This document shows positions 46,944 through 60,600 of a DNA stretch of 64,000 nt, in pieces. Location of the stretch: the NCBI GenBank assembly GCA_000727475.1, contig KL647288.1, positions 1,275,285 to 1,339,284 on the forward strand, written 5' to 3'. The position numbers and the translations under genes are program-made. The notes beneath the pieces were generated by a model. That model made no database searches. It saw only the letters and a list, made by a program, of their open reading frames with translations, and was not told the DNA's origin. This DNA is from Sarcocystis neurona (taxonomy: Eukaryota; Apicomplexa; Conoidasida; Eucoccidiorida; Sarcocystidae). Each line of letters begins with the position of its first letter. The stretch's first letter is position 1.

Positions 46944-49900
46944 ATGATGGTAATAGATCCTTATGAGGGCACCGATTGTAGCACCAACAGCAGCAGCAGC
47001 GACATCAGCAGCAGGGGCAACAGCACCAGCAACGGCAACACGGGTGCCAACGGCGGTGGCGGCAGCCGCACAATAACGCGGACACGCACACACACTATCA
47101 CACACAAAGACGCACCAGAACATATCCTTTCATTTATTCAGGCAGAGTGGTCGCAAGAAGGTGTTCATGCAAGTGAGCTTCTGCAGCTGCATGGGATCGA
47201 CGGGCTCCTCAGGTACTGCAGCACGCCGCGTACTGCTCCTGCCGCCTCTGCTGCTCCCTGCAACGCTTTTGCTGACAAACCACGGCAGCAGCAGCGGTCG
47301 CAGCAGCAGCACCAGGACAAAGGCGCTGCTGCGTTTTTCCGCTGCAGGAGGAAGTCACAGCGTGCGCTGCTTTGCGACTGCCGCAGTGAACTGCGAGTGT
47401 TGGGTTGCGCTGCTGCTGCTGTCCCAGCTGCGTAGCTACCTTGCAGCTGCAGCACCGGCGGGTATGGGCGTGTGTCGCTGCTGTCGTAGTTCGTGCTGCT
47501 GCGGGAGTGAGCTGTTCATTGCTGCTCTGAAGCTGCTGCTGTGCTGTTGGTGCTGGGGCAGGGGCTCCTAGCGCGACGATGGGAAGCAGCAGCTGCGGGC
47601 ACGCGAGTTCGAGAGCAGGCGGCATGCGAAGCAGCGCGTGCTCCTGTTGCGGACGGGGAACAGCTGCAGCAGCCAGTGTCTGCAGAAGTAGGAGGAAATG
47701 TGGGAGGACAAATGGCGGCAACCTGCTGCAGCCATTCGTGCGCGGATGGCGCTGTGGCGCTCAACGTTGTTGCCGGTTGTGGATGAACCGCTGCTGCTCC
47801 AGTCCGCTGCACCCTCCCCCGCTCTGTGCTCGCAGCAGAGACAACGCGTGTTGCGGGAGTGGCCGCTGCACACGTGCCGCCAGAACCACTGCGGCTGTTG
47901 CTGATGCTGCGGCTGCTGCAGCAAGACTGTCGAGGAACGAGCAGAAAACTCGAGGAACTGCGGCAGCGCTCTTCACCTGCAAGTCGCTTGCACCGCCGAC
48001 AAAATGGGACTGCCTCTGCTGCTGCTGTTGTTCCGCGTGCTCTTCGTGCCGTCCTGTTGCTGCTGTTGCGCTCGGTGCTGCAGGTGTGAGTTCCTACGAG
48101 TCACAACGCGCGCAGCTGCTGTTGCACGGCAGTTGTTCCACATACGGCGCCCGCCAGCCTGTTGCTGCTGCGCGGCCGTTGACGCTAGTATGTTCACCTG
48201 TTGTTGCTGCTGCCATCCGTCCGCGCGCTGTCGTCGCTGCTGCTGAGGCTGCTGTTCATCTTCTTCTCCCTGCTGCTGGGCTGCCGCGGCTGCTGCTGCT
48301 GCTTCGAACGCCGGTGCAGTGCAGACACCGAGACTGCGCGCTACTGTGCAGAATTTGCCAGCGAGGCGGATGATGCGCGCGCGCCGACAGCACAGCTCCA
48401 CGCTGCGGACGTCTGCGCCGGCACGGAGTAGAGAGCAGCCTTTTGCTGGGTAGATCTGCTACAGATATAATACGTACGCGTATTCACCGGCACACCTGTC
48501 CGTGTCGACAACAGCGCGAAGCCGGTATAGCTGCTGCTGAGTTTTCTCGGCTGCATATGCCGGCACACTTCTATACTTGCGGAAAGCAAACCCGACGCAG
48601 GCGTGTATACATAAATATCTGCTGCAGATATATCTACGTGTTTATATATCGGCACACCTATACCTGTGGACATGCACCGGGAAGAGCAGCAGCAGATGTG
48701 AGCTGAGAAGATGTAGCACCAGCAGAAGCAGACGTCGTTTACCGTAGCAGCAGTTGCAGCGGCACGACGAGACAGTAGCAGCACGTGCTGCACCAAGAAG
48801 CAACAGCAGCAGCTCCTGTTCCCAACCAGAGTGCGTCTTCTTTCTTGCTTTTAGCGAGAGCAGGAAAAGCGGGGAACGGCGGCAGAGGCGTCCTACACCT
48901 TGAGTGTGTACGGAAGTGTTGTGCTGCAGCAGCAGCACGATTATATCGCCTCAGCAGAGGAGCACCGTCGGCTGCCGCAGAGTCTGCCAAAAAACGTGTA
49001 CTCGCGTCAGGCTGTGAGTGGGCCTATGCTTCTCTCGCTGTGTTGCAGGCAGGAAGTATATGGGTGTGGGTTGATGTAGCTCAGGCTCTGTCGGCAGGCC
49101 ACAAGAAAACCAGGCAGCTGCACACGCCATGCGCGAGTTTGTATTGGAGCTGCTTCTGCGGGTGAGGAGCCCCTAAGACACCCACAGACTTCGCAGCAGC
49201 ACCTACTGCGCAAGAGCCGGTGCCTCGGCCAGCACGGACTCCTTGGCTTTCTTCTCCCTTGCCGCCTGACGACGGTCCTGCTACTGCTTCACCTTCCTCC
49301 GCCCTTTGCCGCTGCGGTGCGCGTGTGTGTGGGGTGGCTGCTGCTGCTGACTGAACGGATGTTGCTGCTCTACTATTACAACTATTACGCCCCAGTGCCG
49401 TGGCTCTGTGAAGTGTTTCCTGTGAGCTGCTGCTGCCTCTCTGACTGCAGGCAGCACCAGCAGCAGCAGACTCCTTGACCCTGAGACGATCTGCGTCTCA
49501 GACTTGATCTGGTGCTCGCGATCCGCTGCTTGGGCTCCTCTGCGCTACCCTGCTGGCTCGCCGCTGCAGCCGCTTCTCCTCCTCGGTCTCCCACTCCATG
49601 CCTGCCCGTCGCGGCTGCTGCTGTGGACGCGGGATCCACGTGTCTCGTTCTGCCTCCACGGCGGTGAGCCTTCCGCGCCCGAGCGGAACTGCTGCTGCTG
49701 CACGTGCGGGCGTGATCGGGCGTGAAGTTGCGCTGTTGCTGCTTGTGAAGGATGTGTGCGCCTGCTGCTACAACTGCCTCGTGCTTCTCCTCCTCCTCCT
49801 CTTCATCTTCCGGCTCCTACTGCTGCTGCTGCTGCCCGGGCGCTCTGCCTGCCCCGTGGGCCTGGTAGACGGTGCTGCTTCTCTTCTGCGCGACCCCTTC

Positions 49901-51676
49901 CCGCAGCTGCAACAGCTGCTTCACTTCTCCCTGCCGCTGCCGCGCCCTCGCTTCTCTCTCTCCTTCACGTGCACCATGGACGTGGTTGGACAACTGAGGC
50001 AGATGAGCGTGGTATGCCTCGAATATTCCTCATCTTCTGTTGCAGCGGTACGCCCTGCGCTGGCTTCTTGTCTGGCTCTGTTGACGACAACATAGTGCGA
50101 CCGTGGCGCCCCCTACCTGTTTCTCCACCGGCGTGGGAGCGCATCCTTCTTGGTACGTACTGCTGCTACTGTCGCTGCTGCTGGTGCTGCGCGTTGCCTG
50201 AGTGGAGGCGTAATCATCGCCGCCGCGGACTGGGACGGCGCCGCTGCAGCAGTAGCAACCCCGCGAGCGAGCCGCACCGCCCGAGCTGCCCAGCAGCAGC
50301 AGCAGCCCGAGGAGCAGCAGCAGCCCGAAGAGCAGCAGCAGCCCGAAGAGCAGCAGCAGCCCGAGGAGCACCAGCAGCCCGAAGAGCAGCCGCAGCCCGA
50401 CCGGCAGCAGCAGCCCGACCAGCAGCAGCAGGTCCTCTTCCTTCCGGTAAGAGAGAGTGAGAGGCCAAGATATTGGGAGAGGAAACAGCAAGCGCCCCGC
50501 AGGCGCGCGTCTTAGTCTCCCGGATGTGTGTTGCTGCTCTATAAGAAAGTGTCCAGGCCACTTCGTCCCGCCTGCGCATCTCCATTTCCTGCGTCTGCTG
50601 CTGCTTCTTCTGCCGCGACTGAGTCTATTGTAGTACACCCCACCCCGCCGGTGCGAAGAAGAAGAAAAGCCACGCGAGCTGGAACGCGTGGCGTTGCAGC
50701 TCTCCCGATTTTCCACTCTTTCTCCTCTTGCCGTTGTCGCTGCTGCTGCTTCCGTTCTTCCTGCGGACGCGCGTCGGAAAAGCGCGTGTGCGCCGCTATA
50801 CACTTGGGAAGGAAGCATATATACATACATGTATACATACATATCTACAGCTAATACATACAAGCGGCGCGGTTGCGCCTCTTGCGCTTGGGCTTGCTGC
50901 TTGTGTTTCTTCTCCCGGTGGGGCCGGGCGGCTTCCTGCGGCCGCTGCTCTCTCTGCCGCGACTTCCGCTCCGGTGGCCCCTGCGTCTGCTGCTGTTGCT
51001 GCGGATGGTGGTGGCGGTCCTTTCCCGGGTCACTGCAGCCGTTGCTTTCCCCGTGCTGCTGCTTTTCCTCCTCTCCTTTCAGCAGTGACTTCTTTTCTTG
51101 CTTCATTTTCCCCTTCGCGCCTCACATAGGCTTCTGCTGCGGACGGGCGTGGCTCTGGGGTCGCTCGTGCGCGGCTGTGGCTGGCCGCTGAGCGGCCGTC
51201 CCTGCGCTGCCGGGTGCGCGCGGGGGCGCGTTGGCACGCGGCACTTCTGCGACTCCTCTCTTTTTTTTTAGCTGCTGCGGCGGTGTTTTCCTTCTCTGTG
51301 TCCTCGTCCTGCTGCTCCGTCCGCTCCTCTGTGCGAGGAGTGTCTGGCGTCGGGTGGCTGCTGCGGTCCGCCTCTCTCTGGAGAGAGAGAGTCGTGTAGC
51401 TGCTGCAGCTGCGGCCGCAGCAGGAAGTCGTAGTGGTAGTAGGGGGTGCTGCAGTCATCCGGCGGTAGCAGCAGCAGCAAGGGCAGCAGTAGCAACGCGC
51501 AGTAACAGCAAAAAAGAAAAGAAGTTTGCCCCTGCAGGAACTGCTGGAGCAGCAGCCGCAGGAGCTGCAGCAGCGGCTCCTGCTGCTGCTACGCGAGGAG
51601 TGGGACATTTGAAAGAAAATGATCCGCGCTCTGCGGCCTGCCTCGCCCTGCAGAAGTCCTCGTCGCTCTTCTCAAC
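46944..51676 (+). CDS. Plus-strand exon-like segments, probably the 5' part of the formin gene
   Basis: A plus-strand gene seems to start at ATG 46944 (MMVIDPYEGTDCSTN), with a first exon to 47212 ending SFIQAEWSQEGVHASELLQL plus a few residues at an AG/GTACTG donor. Further well-supported segments are 48855-49013 (acceptor TTGCTTTTAG; contains EASYTLSVYGSVVLQQQHDY; donor GTGAGT), 49049-49161 (acceptor TGTTGCAG; contains SIWVWVDVAQALSAGHKK; donor GTGAGG), 50047-50152 (acceptor TCTGTTGCAG; contains DNIVRPWRPLPVSPPAWERI; donor GTACGT) and a segment ending at 51676 (contains GHLKENDPRSAACLALQKSS; donor GTATGT). 48855-49013 and 49049-49161 join in phase 0. I could not chain the rest; 47213-48850 and 49162-50046 contain several competing frames. 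Apicomplexan formins are very large proteins with long N-terminal regions, so joining to the downstream formin is plausible but not shown. Confidence 0.45.
50291..50430 (+). repeat. 18-bp repeat encoding QQQPEE
   Basis: About seven 18-bp units of the GAGCAGCAGCAGCCC type, read on the plus strand as QQQPEE and degenerating to QQQPD at the 3' end. It may lie in an exon of the plus-strand gene or in an intron; the frame is open on the plus strand. Confidence 0.75.
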
Positions 51677-54600
51677 GTATGTTGTACACCTCATCTCCCC
51701 CTGTTGCTTCTCGACTTCCTGCTGATGCAGCGCCTCATCTTCCTGCGCTTCTCTTGCCTCCTGCTGCTGGTCCGAGTCCCCGTCCTGCTGCTGCAGCTTC
51801 TTCTTCGCCGCACCCTGCTGCAGACACCGGCGCCCCTCGTGCTGCCCTCAGTCCTCCTGCTCCCGTCGGCGCACCCTCCGTTTGTCCTGCTGTTGCTGCT
51901 GCCGCTGCTGCCGTTCCTGTCCCCTCCCAGGCTGCTGCCGCAACTGTGTCTCCCCTTGCTGCTGCTGCCGTGGGTGTTGCTGAGGCTGCTGCTGCTACTG
52001 CGTATCGAGCTGCTGCCGTCCGTGCCGTTGCCTCTGCTGCCGCAGAGGACGGGGACGATGTGGGGGAGGAGGTTGCAGCAGAAGGGGACGCAGTTTTGCG
52101 GCGACAGCCCCTCCCTCAGAGGCGGACACACGAGCAGCAGCACGCACAGCAGCAACAGCAGCACTGGGACCAGCAGCAGCGTCATCAGCAGCAGCGTCAT
52201 CAGCAGCAGCGTGAAAAGCAGCATGGGCAGCAGCGGCAGCAGCCAACGGGTTTAGGTGGAGTCAGAGAGCTGCGTGAGCCGCCTCTCTGCTGTCCAGCAG
52301 CACACCATCCTCCCTTCGCTGCTGCCTCTTTGCTGGCGAGAATGTCAAGACCCAGCGAGGATGGATCCCGCACTGATGCTGCGCATGCTGCTGCTTCTCT
52401 TCAAAAAGCAGGGCCGGGATGCAGCAGCTGCAACAGACGCAGAAGCCGAGCAACTCGTAGTCTCTGTGTCGCGCCGCTTGAAGCTGCTGCTGCTGCTGTC
52501 GCCGAGAGTGACGCTCCCGCTGCTGCTGCTGCTGCAGGAACAGCGTGCTACCGGGGCCATGCGATTGCTGCTGCAGAGCGGCAGGACGCCCCTGTTGCTG
52601 CTGCTCCTTCTCCACACGCGAGCAACGACGGAAGCTCGCGTGCTCGTCCTGGCGCTAGACGGAGAGGGGAAGGCGAGGGTACCCCTGCTGCTGCTGCTGC
52701 TTCTTCTTTGCCTTGTGCAAGAGCAGCAGCGCAGGGCGACACTGCTGGAGGTGGAGCAAGAAGAGAATCCGTGCTACTGCGAGCAGCAAGACCAGCAGCG
52801 GCTGCTGCGTCCACTGCCAGTGCTGGGGGGGGAGCAGCAGCAGCAGCAGTTGAAGCGTGGAGAGGGAGCAGCAGGACGAAGCAGGATACACCTGCCTCGG
52901 CGCTTCCCGTTTCTCTTTCATCTGCAGCGCCAGCAGCTTGCAGCAGCAATCGCAGCAGCAGCAGCTGCCACTTGTCAAGCTGGAGTGAGTCTTGCGTTTC
53001 TTCGTCTTCTTCACGCGAAGGAAGAAGAGGCAGCAGCGGCAGCAGCAACCGGCGCCGGTCCCAGACGCCGTCGTCTGGTGCTGCTGCTGCTACTTCAGGT
53101 GCATCGCCTACCAGCAGCAACGTGTCCAGGGACAACGAGAGGGCATGCAGCAACAGCAGCAGCGGCAGCAGCAGATTCTTCTGCGCTCCTGCTGCTGCGC
53201 GGCGTCGCGTGCACACACCCCACACCCCGTGTTACTCCTCCCCACTATGCGCTTCGCCGGTCATTAGCAGCAGCTGGAAGAGCAGCGCCGATCTATGTGG
53301 TGCTGCTCTTGCTTCTCCGACGAGCTTCTCTTGTGAACTGCAGCAGCCCGAAGAAGTTTCCTCGCTTGCTGCACGGCAGCCGCATGCAGCAGCAGCCGCA
53401 GCAGCGTCCAGAAGAGCAGCAGGAACAGCAACAGCAGACGGAGAAGCAGCAGCAGCAGCAGCACGCTCGTCCACAGCTGTAGACGCAGCAGAGTCTACGT
53501 GCGCGGCTGTCGCGCAGCCGCGTGCTGCCTTTCGCCCAGCAGCAGCAGCAGCCGTGCCCTCTTCCGCAGCAACAGCAGCAGGAAGGGGGGTTGCACTTGC
53601 GACAGCACCTGCGGCAGGAATAAAGGAGGCTCCAGCAATTGGGAGAGGCCGATCGCGCATGCAGCAGCAGCCGCAGGCAGCTTCTGCTTCTGGTGCAGCA
53701 GCCTTCCGCCGGACTTCTGCGCATCTTCGAAAAAAGAAGAAGCTGCTACAGGCGCCGGCTCCGGACACAGCAGCACCAGCAGCAGACAGCGGTGAGTTGC
53801 AGCAGCAGCAACAGCAGCGAGACCGTCGCGGAAGCAGCAACAGCGTTCAGCCGACAGAGGAAGCTGCCTTGTTTTCGGCAGTAGAGGAAGGCGCGCTGCG
53901 CAGGCGACAGCAGCCGCGGCAACACAGCAGCAGCCTGACGGTGAGGCAGCAGCAGGAGGAAAAGAGAGAGGAGGAGACAACCGTGGAGAGCAGGCAGGAG
54001 GGGGGTGCTCCGGCCGCCCACAGCAACTTCTTATCCGCGGCTCTGGCCTCAATATCTGCCTCCTTTGCTGCCGCATGGCCCCCGTTTTTCTACAGCCGGA
54101 GCGACGCGGTGCGTGGGCAGCAGACCCCTGGTGCGTCACCGCTTGCTGCTGCAGCAGCGGAAACTGCCGCGGGGGCGAAGGCGTCGGCCGCCGCCAAAGT
54201 TGCTGCTGCTGCTGCCGACTCTCCCGTCCACGGTGAGACCGCTGCTGCTGCTTCTGCTTCTGCTTTGGCCGCTGCTTCTGGTGCTGCCCCTGGCAATACG
54301 ATTAGTCTTCTGGTGGCTCAGGCGGACGACGACGACGACGCTGCTGCTGCTGGCTTTGTCTCTGCGCCGGCGAGCTTCGACGTGAGCAGCAATAGCAGCA
54401 GTACCGTCAGCAGCTTCTACAGTCCACTCGCCACGCCCGTGGCCGCGGGCAGCAGCCGGACGGCTCTTCCTTCTTGCCGCAGCTGCCCGTCCTCCCCTGC
54501 TGCGGCAGCAGACGCCGTATCGGCTCGAAGACGATCCACGGCAGCAGCGGCGCCCACAGCAGCAGCAGCGGCAGCAGCAGCAACGGCGGAAGCAACGACA

Positions 54601-57600
54601 AACCCGGATGGCGTGAGAACTTCTCACGTTCGGCTGCTGCAGGCTGCACGCGCTGCTTTTGCTGCTGCAGGAGCTGCGGGCGCGGCTTCCTCTGCTGCTG
54701 CGTCTCGGGCTTCCTCCTACCGCCGCTGCCGCCGCGCTGTCAAAGATGCAGCAGCAGCAGCAGAAGCAGCAGCGTCTTCAACAGAAGCAGCAGCAGCTTC
54801 TCCCGCCAACGCTGCGGCCGCCTCAGGAGCACACCTTTTCACGAGTGCATCCCAGGACGATGCCCAGCCAGCAGCAGCAGCAGCAAGTCGGGAAGACGAC
54901 TGTGGGGCCGTAGCAGCAGTGCACGCCGATGTATCCCACACGCAGCAAAGGCAGCAGCAACCGCTGTTTGACGCTGCTTCCTTCATACCAACAGTGCGGC
55001 TTACTTCGCCGACGCCGCAGCAGCAGCATCCTGCTGCTGCATCGCCTGCTGCTGCTCGACAGCGCACGCCGACAACACCATCGCCAGAAGTTCCTGCTCC
55101 AGATGTTGCCGCCGCACGTCCTAGTGGCGGTCCTCGCTCTCTTGCTGCTGCTGTGCCTGCTGCTGCTGCACCTGCTGCTGCTACTGCGCCTGCTGCTGCT
55201 ACTGCGACTGCTGGTGGTTCTGCTCTTCATACTGCACCTGCTGGCAGCTTGCTTCCTGCGGCTGCTGCTGCTGGTGGTCGTCTCCCTGGGGCTGCTGCTG
55301 CTGATCTTCTTCCTGCTGCTGGAGTGACTGTTGTTTCGTCTGCTGCACCTGCTGCTGCTGCCCCTCCCGCTGCTGGTGAGCCAGGTGCAGCCTCGTCTAT
55401 TTTGTCAGCCGGACTGCTGCGGCTGCAGCGCCGACGACGGCAGCGGCAACGGCGGGGCGTGCTGCTGCTTCGGTCAGCTGCTGCGTCACGTCGGTTCAGC
55501 AGCAGGAGGAGAAGGAAGATAAGCACCGCTGCTGCTGCTTCTTTTCGTTCTGGAAGTAAAAGGCCGGACGTGATGCAGACAGCGACAGCGGCGCAGGAGG
55601 AGAGTTTTTTGCTCTGCCGCTGCTGCTTGCTGCCCGTAGCTTCCTGCTCTTGCAGCAGCCGTAGCAGCCGCAGCGGGCTGTTGCCCAGCAGTAGCAGCAG
55701 TAGTAACCGACTGACGACCAGCAGCAGTACCCTCTCTGCTCTTCCTGCTGCAGCTCATGACTCTCCGAAAGCTACGGGCAGTAACAGCAGCAGCAGCAGG
55801 ACAAGCACCACGGTCTCCTGCCTCGGCGTCGGTGGCAGCGGCCCCCCCGCTCCACCAGCTACTGCTGCTGTCGCAGTGGCGAGGAAGAGCAGCCTGCACT
55901 CCTGCCCTCCTGCAGCCGCACCAAACACGGCAGAAGACGAGGATGAAGAAGCAGCAGCAGCGCACGACGCAGCAGCGGAGAACGCAGACTCGGAGTCAAA
56001 AAGAGCAAGTGAAGGGCGACGACTTGCTGCTGTTACTGTTGTCGGCTCTAAAGAGTACGAAGCAGGAGGAGAGGAGGATGCCTGGCTGCCGCTTCACTCG
56101 CCTCAGCGCCTCCGTCTCGAGCTGCAGCAACAACAGCAGCAGCTACAGCAGAAGCAAGGACAACAGCATCAACAAGAACAACAGCAGCAAGGAGAACAGA
56201 AAGAGCAGCGAGAGCAGCAGCAGCAGCGAGAGCAGCAGCACGGAGAACAGCAGCAGGGAGAGCAGCAGCCGGAGCAGAGGGAGGCTGTGCTGCGGCGGAG
56301 GGAGTCTGCTCCACAGCTGCTGGGGCGGAAGCCTTCCTCAGGAACAGGATCGGCTGCTGGCGCCGCGGCAATATATAGTGCTGCTGCTGCTGGTGCAGAG
56401 GATGAATCGCTAGCTATTTGCCGAAGAAATCGCTGGCCTGGCCCGGCAGCGCTCCCACCAACAGCAGCAGCCGTGACACGTGGAGGCGGAGGCGCAACCA
56501 AAAGAGAAACAGGTACAATAGCAAAGAAGAGAAAGTTTTTTGAGGAGCTGCTGCGTCAGAGGCGCAGCAACCAGCAGCATAGACCCGCGGCAGCAGTTCG
56601 ACGTGCTGCCACGCAGAGGCGTGGGTGGCAGAGCGTCTCAGCAGCACCGCGAGGTGCAACACGAGCGGCGCGAGGTGCGGCGAGACCCCGACGAGGAGGA
56701 GGAGAGGCAGCAGCAGCAAGGCGGCGGGCAGCAGCGGCAGCACCAACAGCAGGAAGACGACCGCGAGGGCCTGCAGCAGTCGTCAGGAGCACGCGGCTGC
56801 GCAGGCGGCTCAACAGAGAGCGCGGTCGGCAACAGCAGCAGCAGCAGCCCCCCAAGAGACTGGGGAAGGGCAGGCAGGAAGAGGCGGGAGAGGACGGACG
56901 CGCAGCAGCAGCAGCAACGGCGACGTCAGCAGCAGAGGCAGCAACACCAGAGGCGGCAACACCAGAGACAGCAACAGCAGAGGCAGCAGCAGGAGAGACA
57001 GCAGCAGCAGCAGCTGGAAAGGTTGAGGGAAGGAGGGAAAGGAGGAGCAGCAAGCGCGTGCGGCGCAGCAGCGCTCTTGCAGCTCTAACGGCAGCGCTGA
57101 AGGCTGCTGCAGCAGCTTGGGATGAAGAAGAAAACAACCAGGCCGCATCAGCAAAGGGAAGCGGACAGCAGCAGCTGCATTTGCTGGGGGCGGCAGATCC
57201 GGTGCTGCAGCAGCTGGAACTGCAGCTCGCCGCACTCCTGCAGAAACTAAAGCAGGGGAAAGGGCCACTGCGAGAGCAGGGGACACTCGGACGCGACCAA
57301 GGGCAGGCGGAGAAATTCCCGCCGCAGCTGCAGGTTCGCCAGCAGCAACCGCAGCAGCAGCTGCTGCATCAAGAGCAGCAGGGAGGAGAATCGCAGAAGG
57401 CCGAGCCGGGGAAGCAACACGCTGAGCGGCACCAAGAGAAAGCACGGGAGGACAAGGAGGAGCACCAGCAGCAGCAGCAGCTAAAGATACTGCGCGCGGC
57501 GGAGCTTGCTGCTGCTGCTGCTGAAGAGGTACCGCAGCAGGAGAACGAAAAAGACAAGGCGTGTGCGGCACCAGCAGCAGATGCAGCACCGACAAGCGCC

Positions 57601-60600
57601 CAGACACCCGCAGGATCGCTGACAGCAGCGGCAATACCTGCTGCCACGGCCGTCGACAGCGGAGGGACTGCAGCAGGCCGTTCTGAAGGAGCAGCAGCAG
57701 CAGCCAAGCCAGCGCCACACGCACCGACGAACGACGCAACATCTGCAGTTACTGCAGCGCTCGCTTCACGGCTGTCTCTGTCTCCACGTCTTCAATATCC
57801 TACCACACTACACCTGCCAACACCAGCAGCAGCAGCGCCAGCAGCAGCACCAACAGCACCAGCACCAGCACCAACAGCACCAGCACCAACAGCACCAGCA
57901 CCAGCAGCAACACCAGATTCAGAAGCAGCAGAAGCAGCAGCGGCAGCGGCAGCACCAACAGAAGCAGTGGCAGCAGAACCAGCACCAGCAGCAGCGGCAG
58001 CAGCAGAACCAGAAGCAGCAGCAGGGGTACCTTCGGTGAGAGGAGGAACAGCACCAGGAGCAGGTACTGCGCTAGAAGCAGGTGCAGCAGCGACAGCTCC
58101 AGGAGCAGCAGGAGGAGGCGCATCAGGAGGGGCAGTAGCGTTCCGGAGTTCCGCAGGAAGAAGCCGGACAGACGAAGCAGCAACAGCAAAAGAAGCGGCC
58201 GTATCAGCAGGGGAGGCGGGGACGCAGGAAAATTTAATATGGGAATGTAGAGAAATACGTCAGAAGAGCTACGTTGACGCATGCGTCCAAGTAGAAGAAA
58301 GCGAGCTGCCCGCACCTGCTGCGACAGCTGTTCTAGAAAGTGCTGCTGCTTCTGCTGTTGCTACTGCGAGGGCCACCGCTACGCCACCGCCGACAATTCC
58401 CGCTGCCGAGACTTCACGTTCTGGGACTCCGTGCCCAGCCGCCGCTGCTGCTGCTGCTGCAGCGACCGCTTCTTTAACGCCTGGTGCTGGCGTTGCAGCG
58501 GGCGCTGCTACTGCGCCTGCAGCAGGGAAGATTCAGCCAAAGGCAAAGGGCAGTCTTCCTCCGAAGAAGGCACCGTCGCTGAAAGAGACTCCTCCTCGGT
58601 CGTCTGCGGTCGCAGCCACGTCTCCTGCTCCTCCGCTCCCTGATCCAACAGCAGCAGCAGGCGCAGGGGAGCAGCAGCAGCAACAGCAGCAGCAACAGCA
58701 GCAGCAGTCACCTACCGCTCCCGCTGGCGTGCACGCGAATAAAAAGCCGCCGGGACCACCCCCCCCGTCCAAGGCACCACCCGCAGCAGCAGCAGCAGGC
58801 GGCGGTGGTGGTGAACCTGCCTCAGCCGATGCTGCTGCTGCTGTCGACGGTGCCGCTGCCGCCGCGCCGCCAAAGTCTCGGCCTCCGCCGCGACCGCCTC
58901 CGCCTCCGAAGGCAGGGAAAAAGGCCCCGCCCTTTCTGGGTGGTAAGGTGCATGCGAGTGACTCTCCTGCTGTGTCTTTCGCTCGTTTCTCTTCGCATGC
59001 ATGCATGTGACTCTCCTGCTGCGTCGTTCTCCCTTTCCCCTTTCCTTTTCTGCTGCACCCCGTGGCCCGCCGTGGCTGTCTCTCTTCTCGCCGTGTCCCA
59101 CTCCGCCAACGTGGCGGCTCCCTTGGCACACATCCACATCAGCACAGAGGCAGAAGAAGAGACAGCAAAAGAGAGACGAAGACAGCAGCAGACACCCACA
59201 CTTATTTATGCAGACACACATGTATACAGAGAGGAAGAGGAAGAGGAAGGGAAAAGCAAAGAAAGGAGAGAAAGAGACACACATGCTTCTCCTATAAATA
59301 AGGACGGGACCATCATAAAAGCGGAGTACCTCCTCTATGTACTCATAATACCACTATATACACGTGATTATACATATTACATATATATAGAAGTACTGCT
59401 TATCCTTGTTATTAGGGGTGACAATATTATACAGGCGTAATACTTGTTATGAACTTGTAACAGTAAGAGTTATATACATATATGTATATATATACATCCA
59501 TATGTACATACATGCATACATACATGCATACATACATGCATACATACATACACATATATATATTAATGTTGGTTATCCCTTTAATTTGATGAAGAGTATT
59601 TTGCTAGTTAGTAGTGGTTATATATTCATAGTAATATAAAAGTCGCACATGCGCATTATATATGCGTATATACATCCTTAGTAATGGGAAGACTTTGATG
59701 AGTCACATGAATAGACTGGCTCTACGCACAAGTTATAATATTATTGCTGGTTCTACTAATAATAACAATCGCCTCATACTCCTCACACTCGTCCTATACA
59801 TATATATATGAGTCGTAATAGAAATGCTGTTCAAACCTTATACCGGTCATATGTATATGTGCTGGTTAAACCTTATGCTCATCATATATATATAAGTGCT
59901 GGTTTAGCCCTATACTCTCTCTCTCGCTCTAATATATATATATGTGCTGTTTAAAGCTTGTATCGGTTATATATATATATGTAAGTGCCGGTTAAACGTT
60001 ATACTCGTTATATATATATATGTATGGGTAATAATAGATGTGCTGGTCAAAGTTGTAGTGATAAGAGTAATATGCGTTAAACTGCTAATAATACCTGCGA
60101 CAGGAATGGTGGTAATTAGACGCCTACAACTATTAGTCATATTCGTTATAGTACTACTACTACATACATGTACAAAAAGGTATACATATATATATATGTA
60201 AGAGAGAGGTGTGCCTGCCACTACATAGATATACAGTATGTATATATATATATGTAACAGAGAGGTGTACGCTTTCTATAATATACTGGTGTACAATATA
60301 TATATGACACAGATACGCATACTCTTCATATATAGATGTACAATATGTATATGTAATATATATATATGTGTATATGTATATTGGACAGGTATGCTTAATC
60401 TTTATATATAGGTGTATGAGATGTGTATGTATGTATACATAGAAGAGAGGTGTGCATGCTTTTTTAGTCGATAGATGTTGCATGTATATAAAAAGTATAT
60501 ATCGGCAAATAGATTTCGCCGCTTACCATACAGGGATGTAACATACATCCATGTGAGAGAGAGATATGTACGACTTTTGTATACAACGACTTCCGCAAAA

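Noticed and set aside
49190..49430. Plus-strand frame containing LTERMLLLYYYNYY, reminiscent of the PTEN phosphatase-C2 junction
   Set aside because: The resemblance is limited to a Tyr-rich run; two other frames here look equally plausible, and no phosphatase or C2 motif was found.
50030..51106. Minus-strand frame of 358 codons
   Set aside because: Antisense to the QQQPEE repeat and CTG tracts; contains a microsatellite-derived middle and no splice support.
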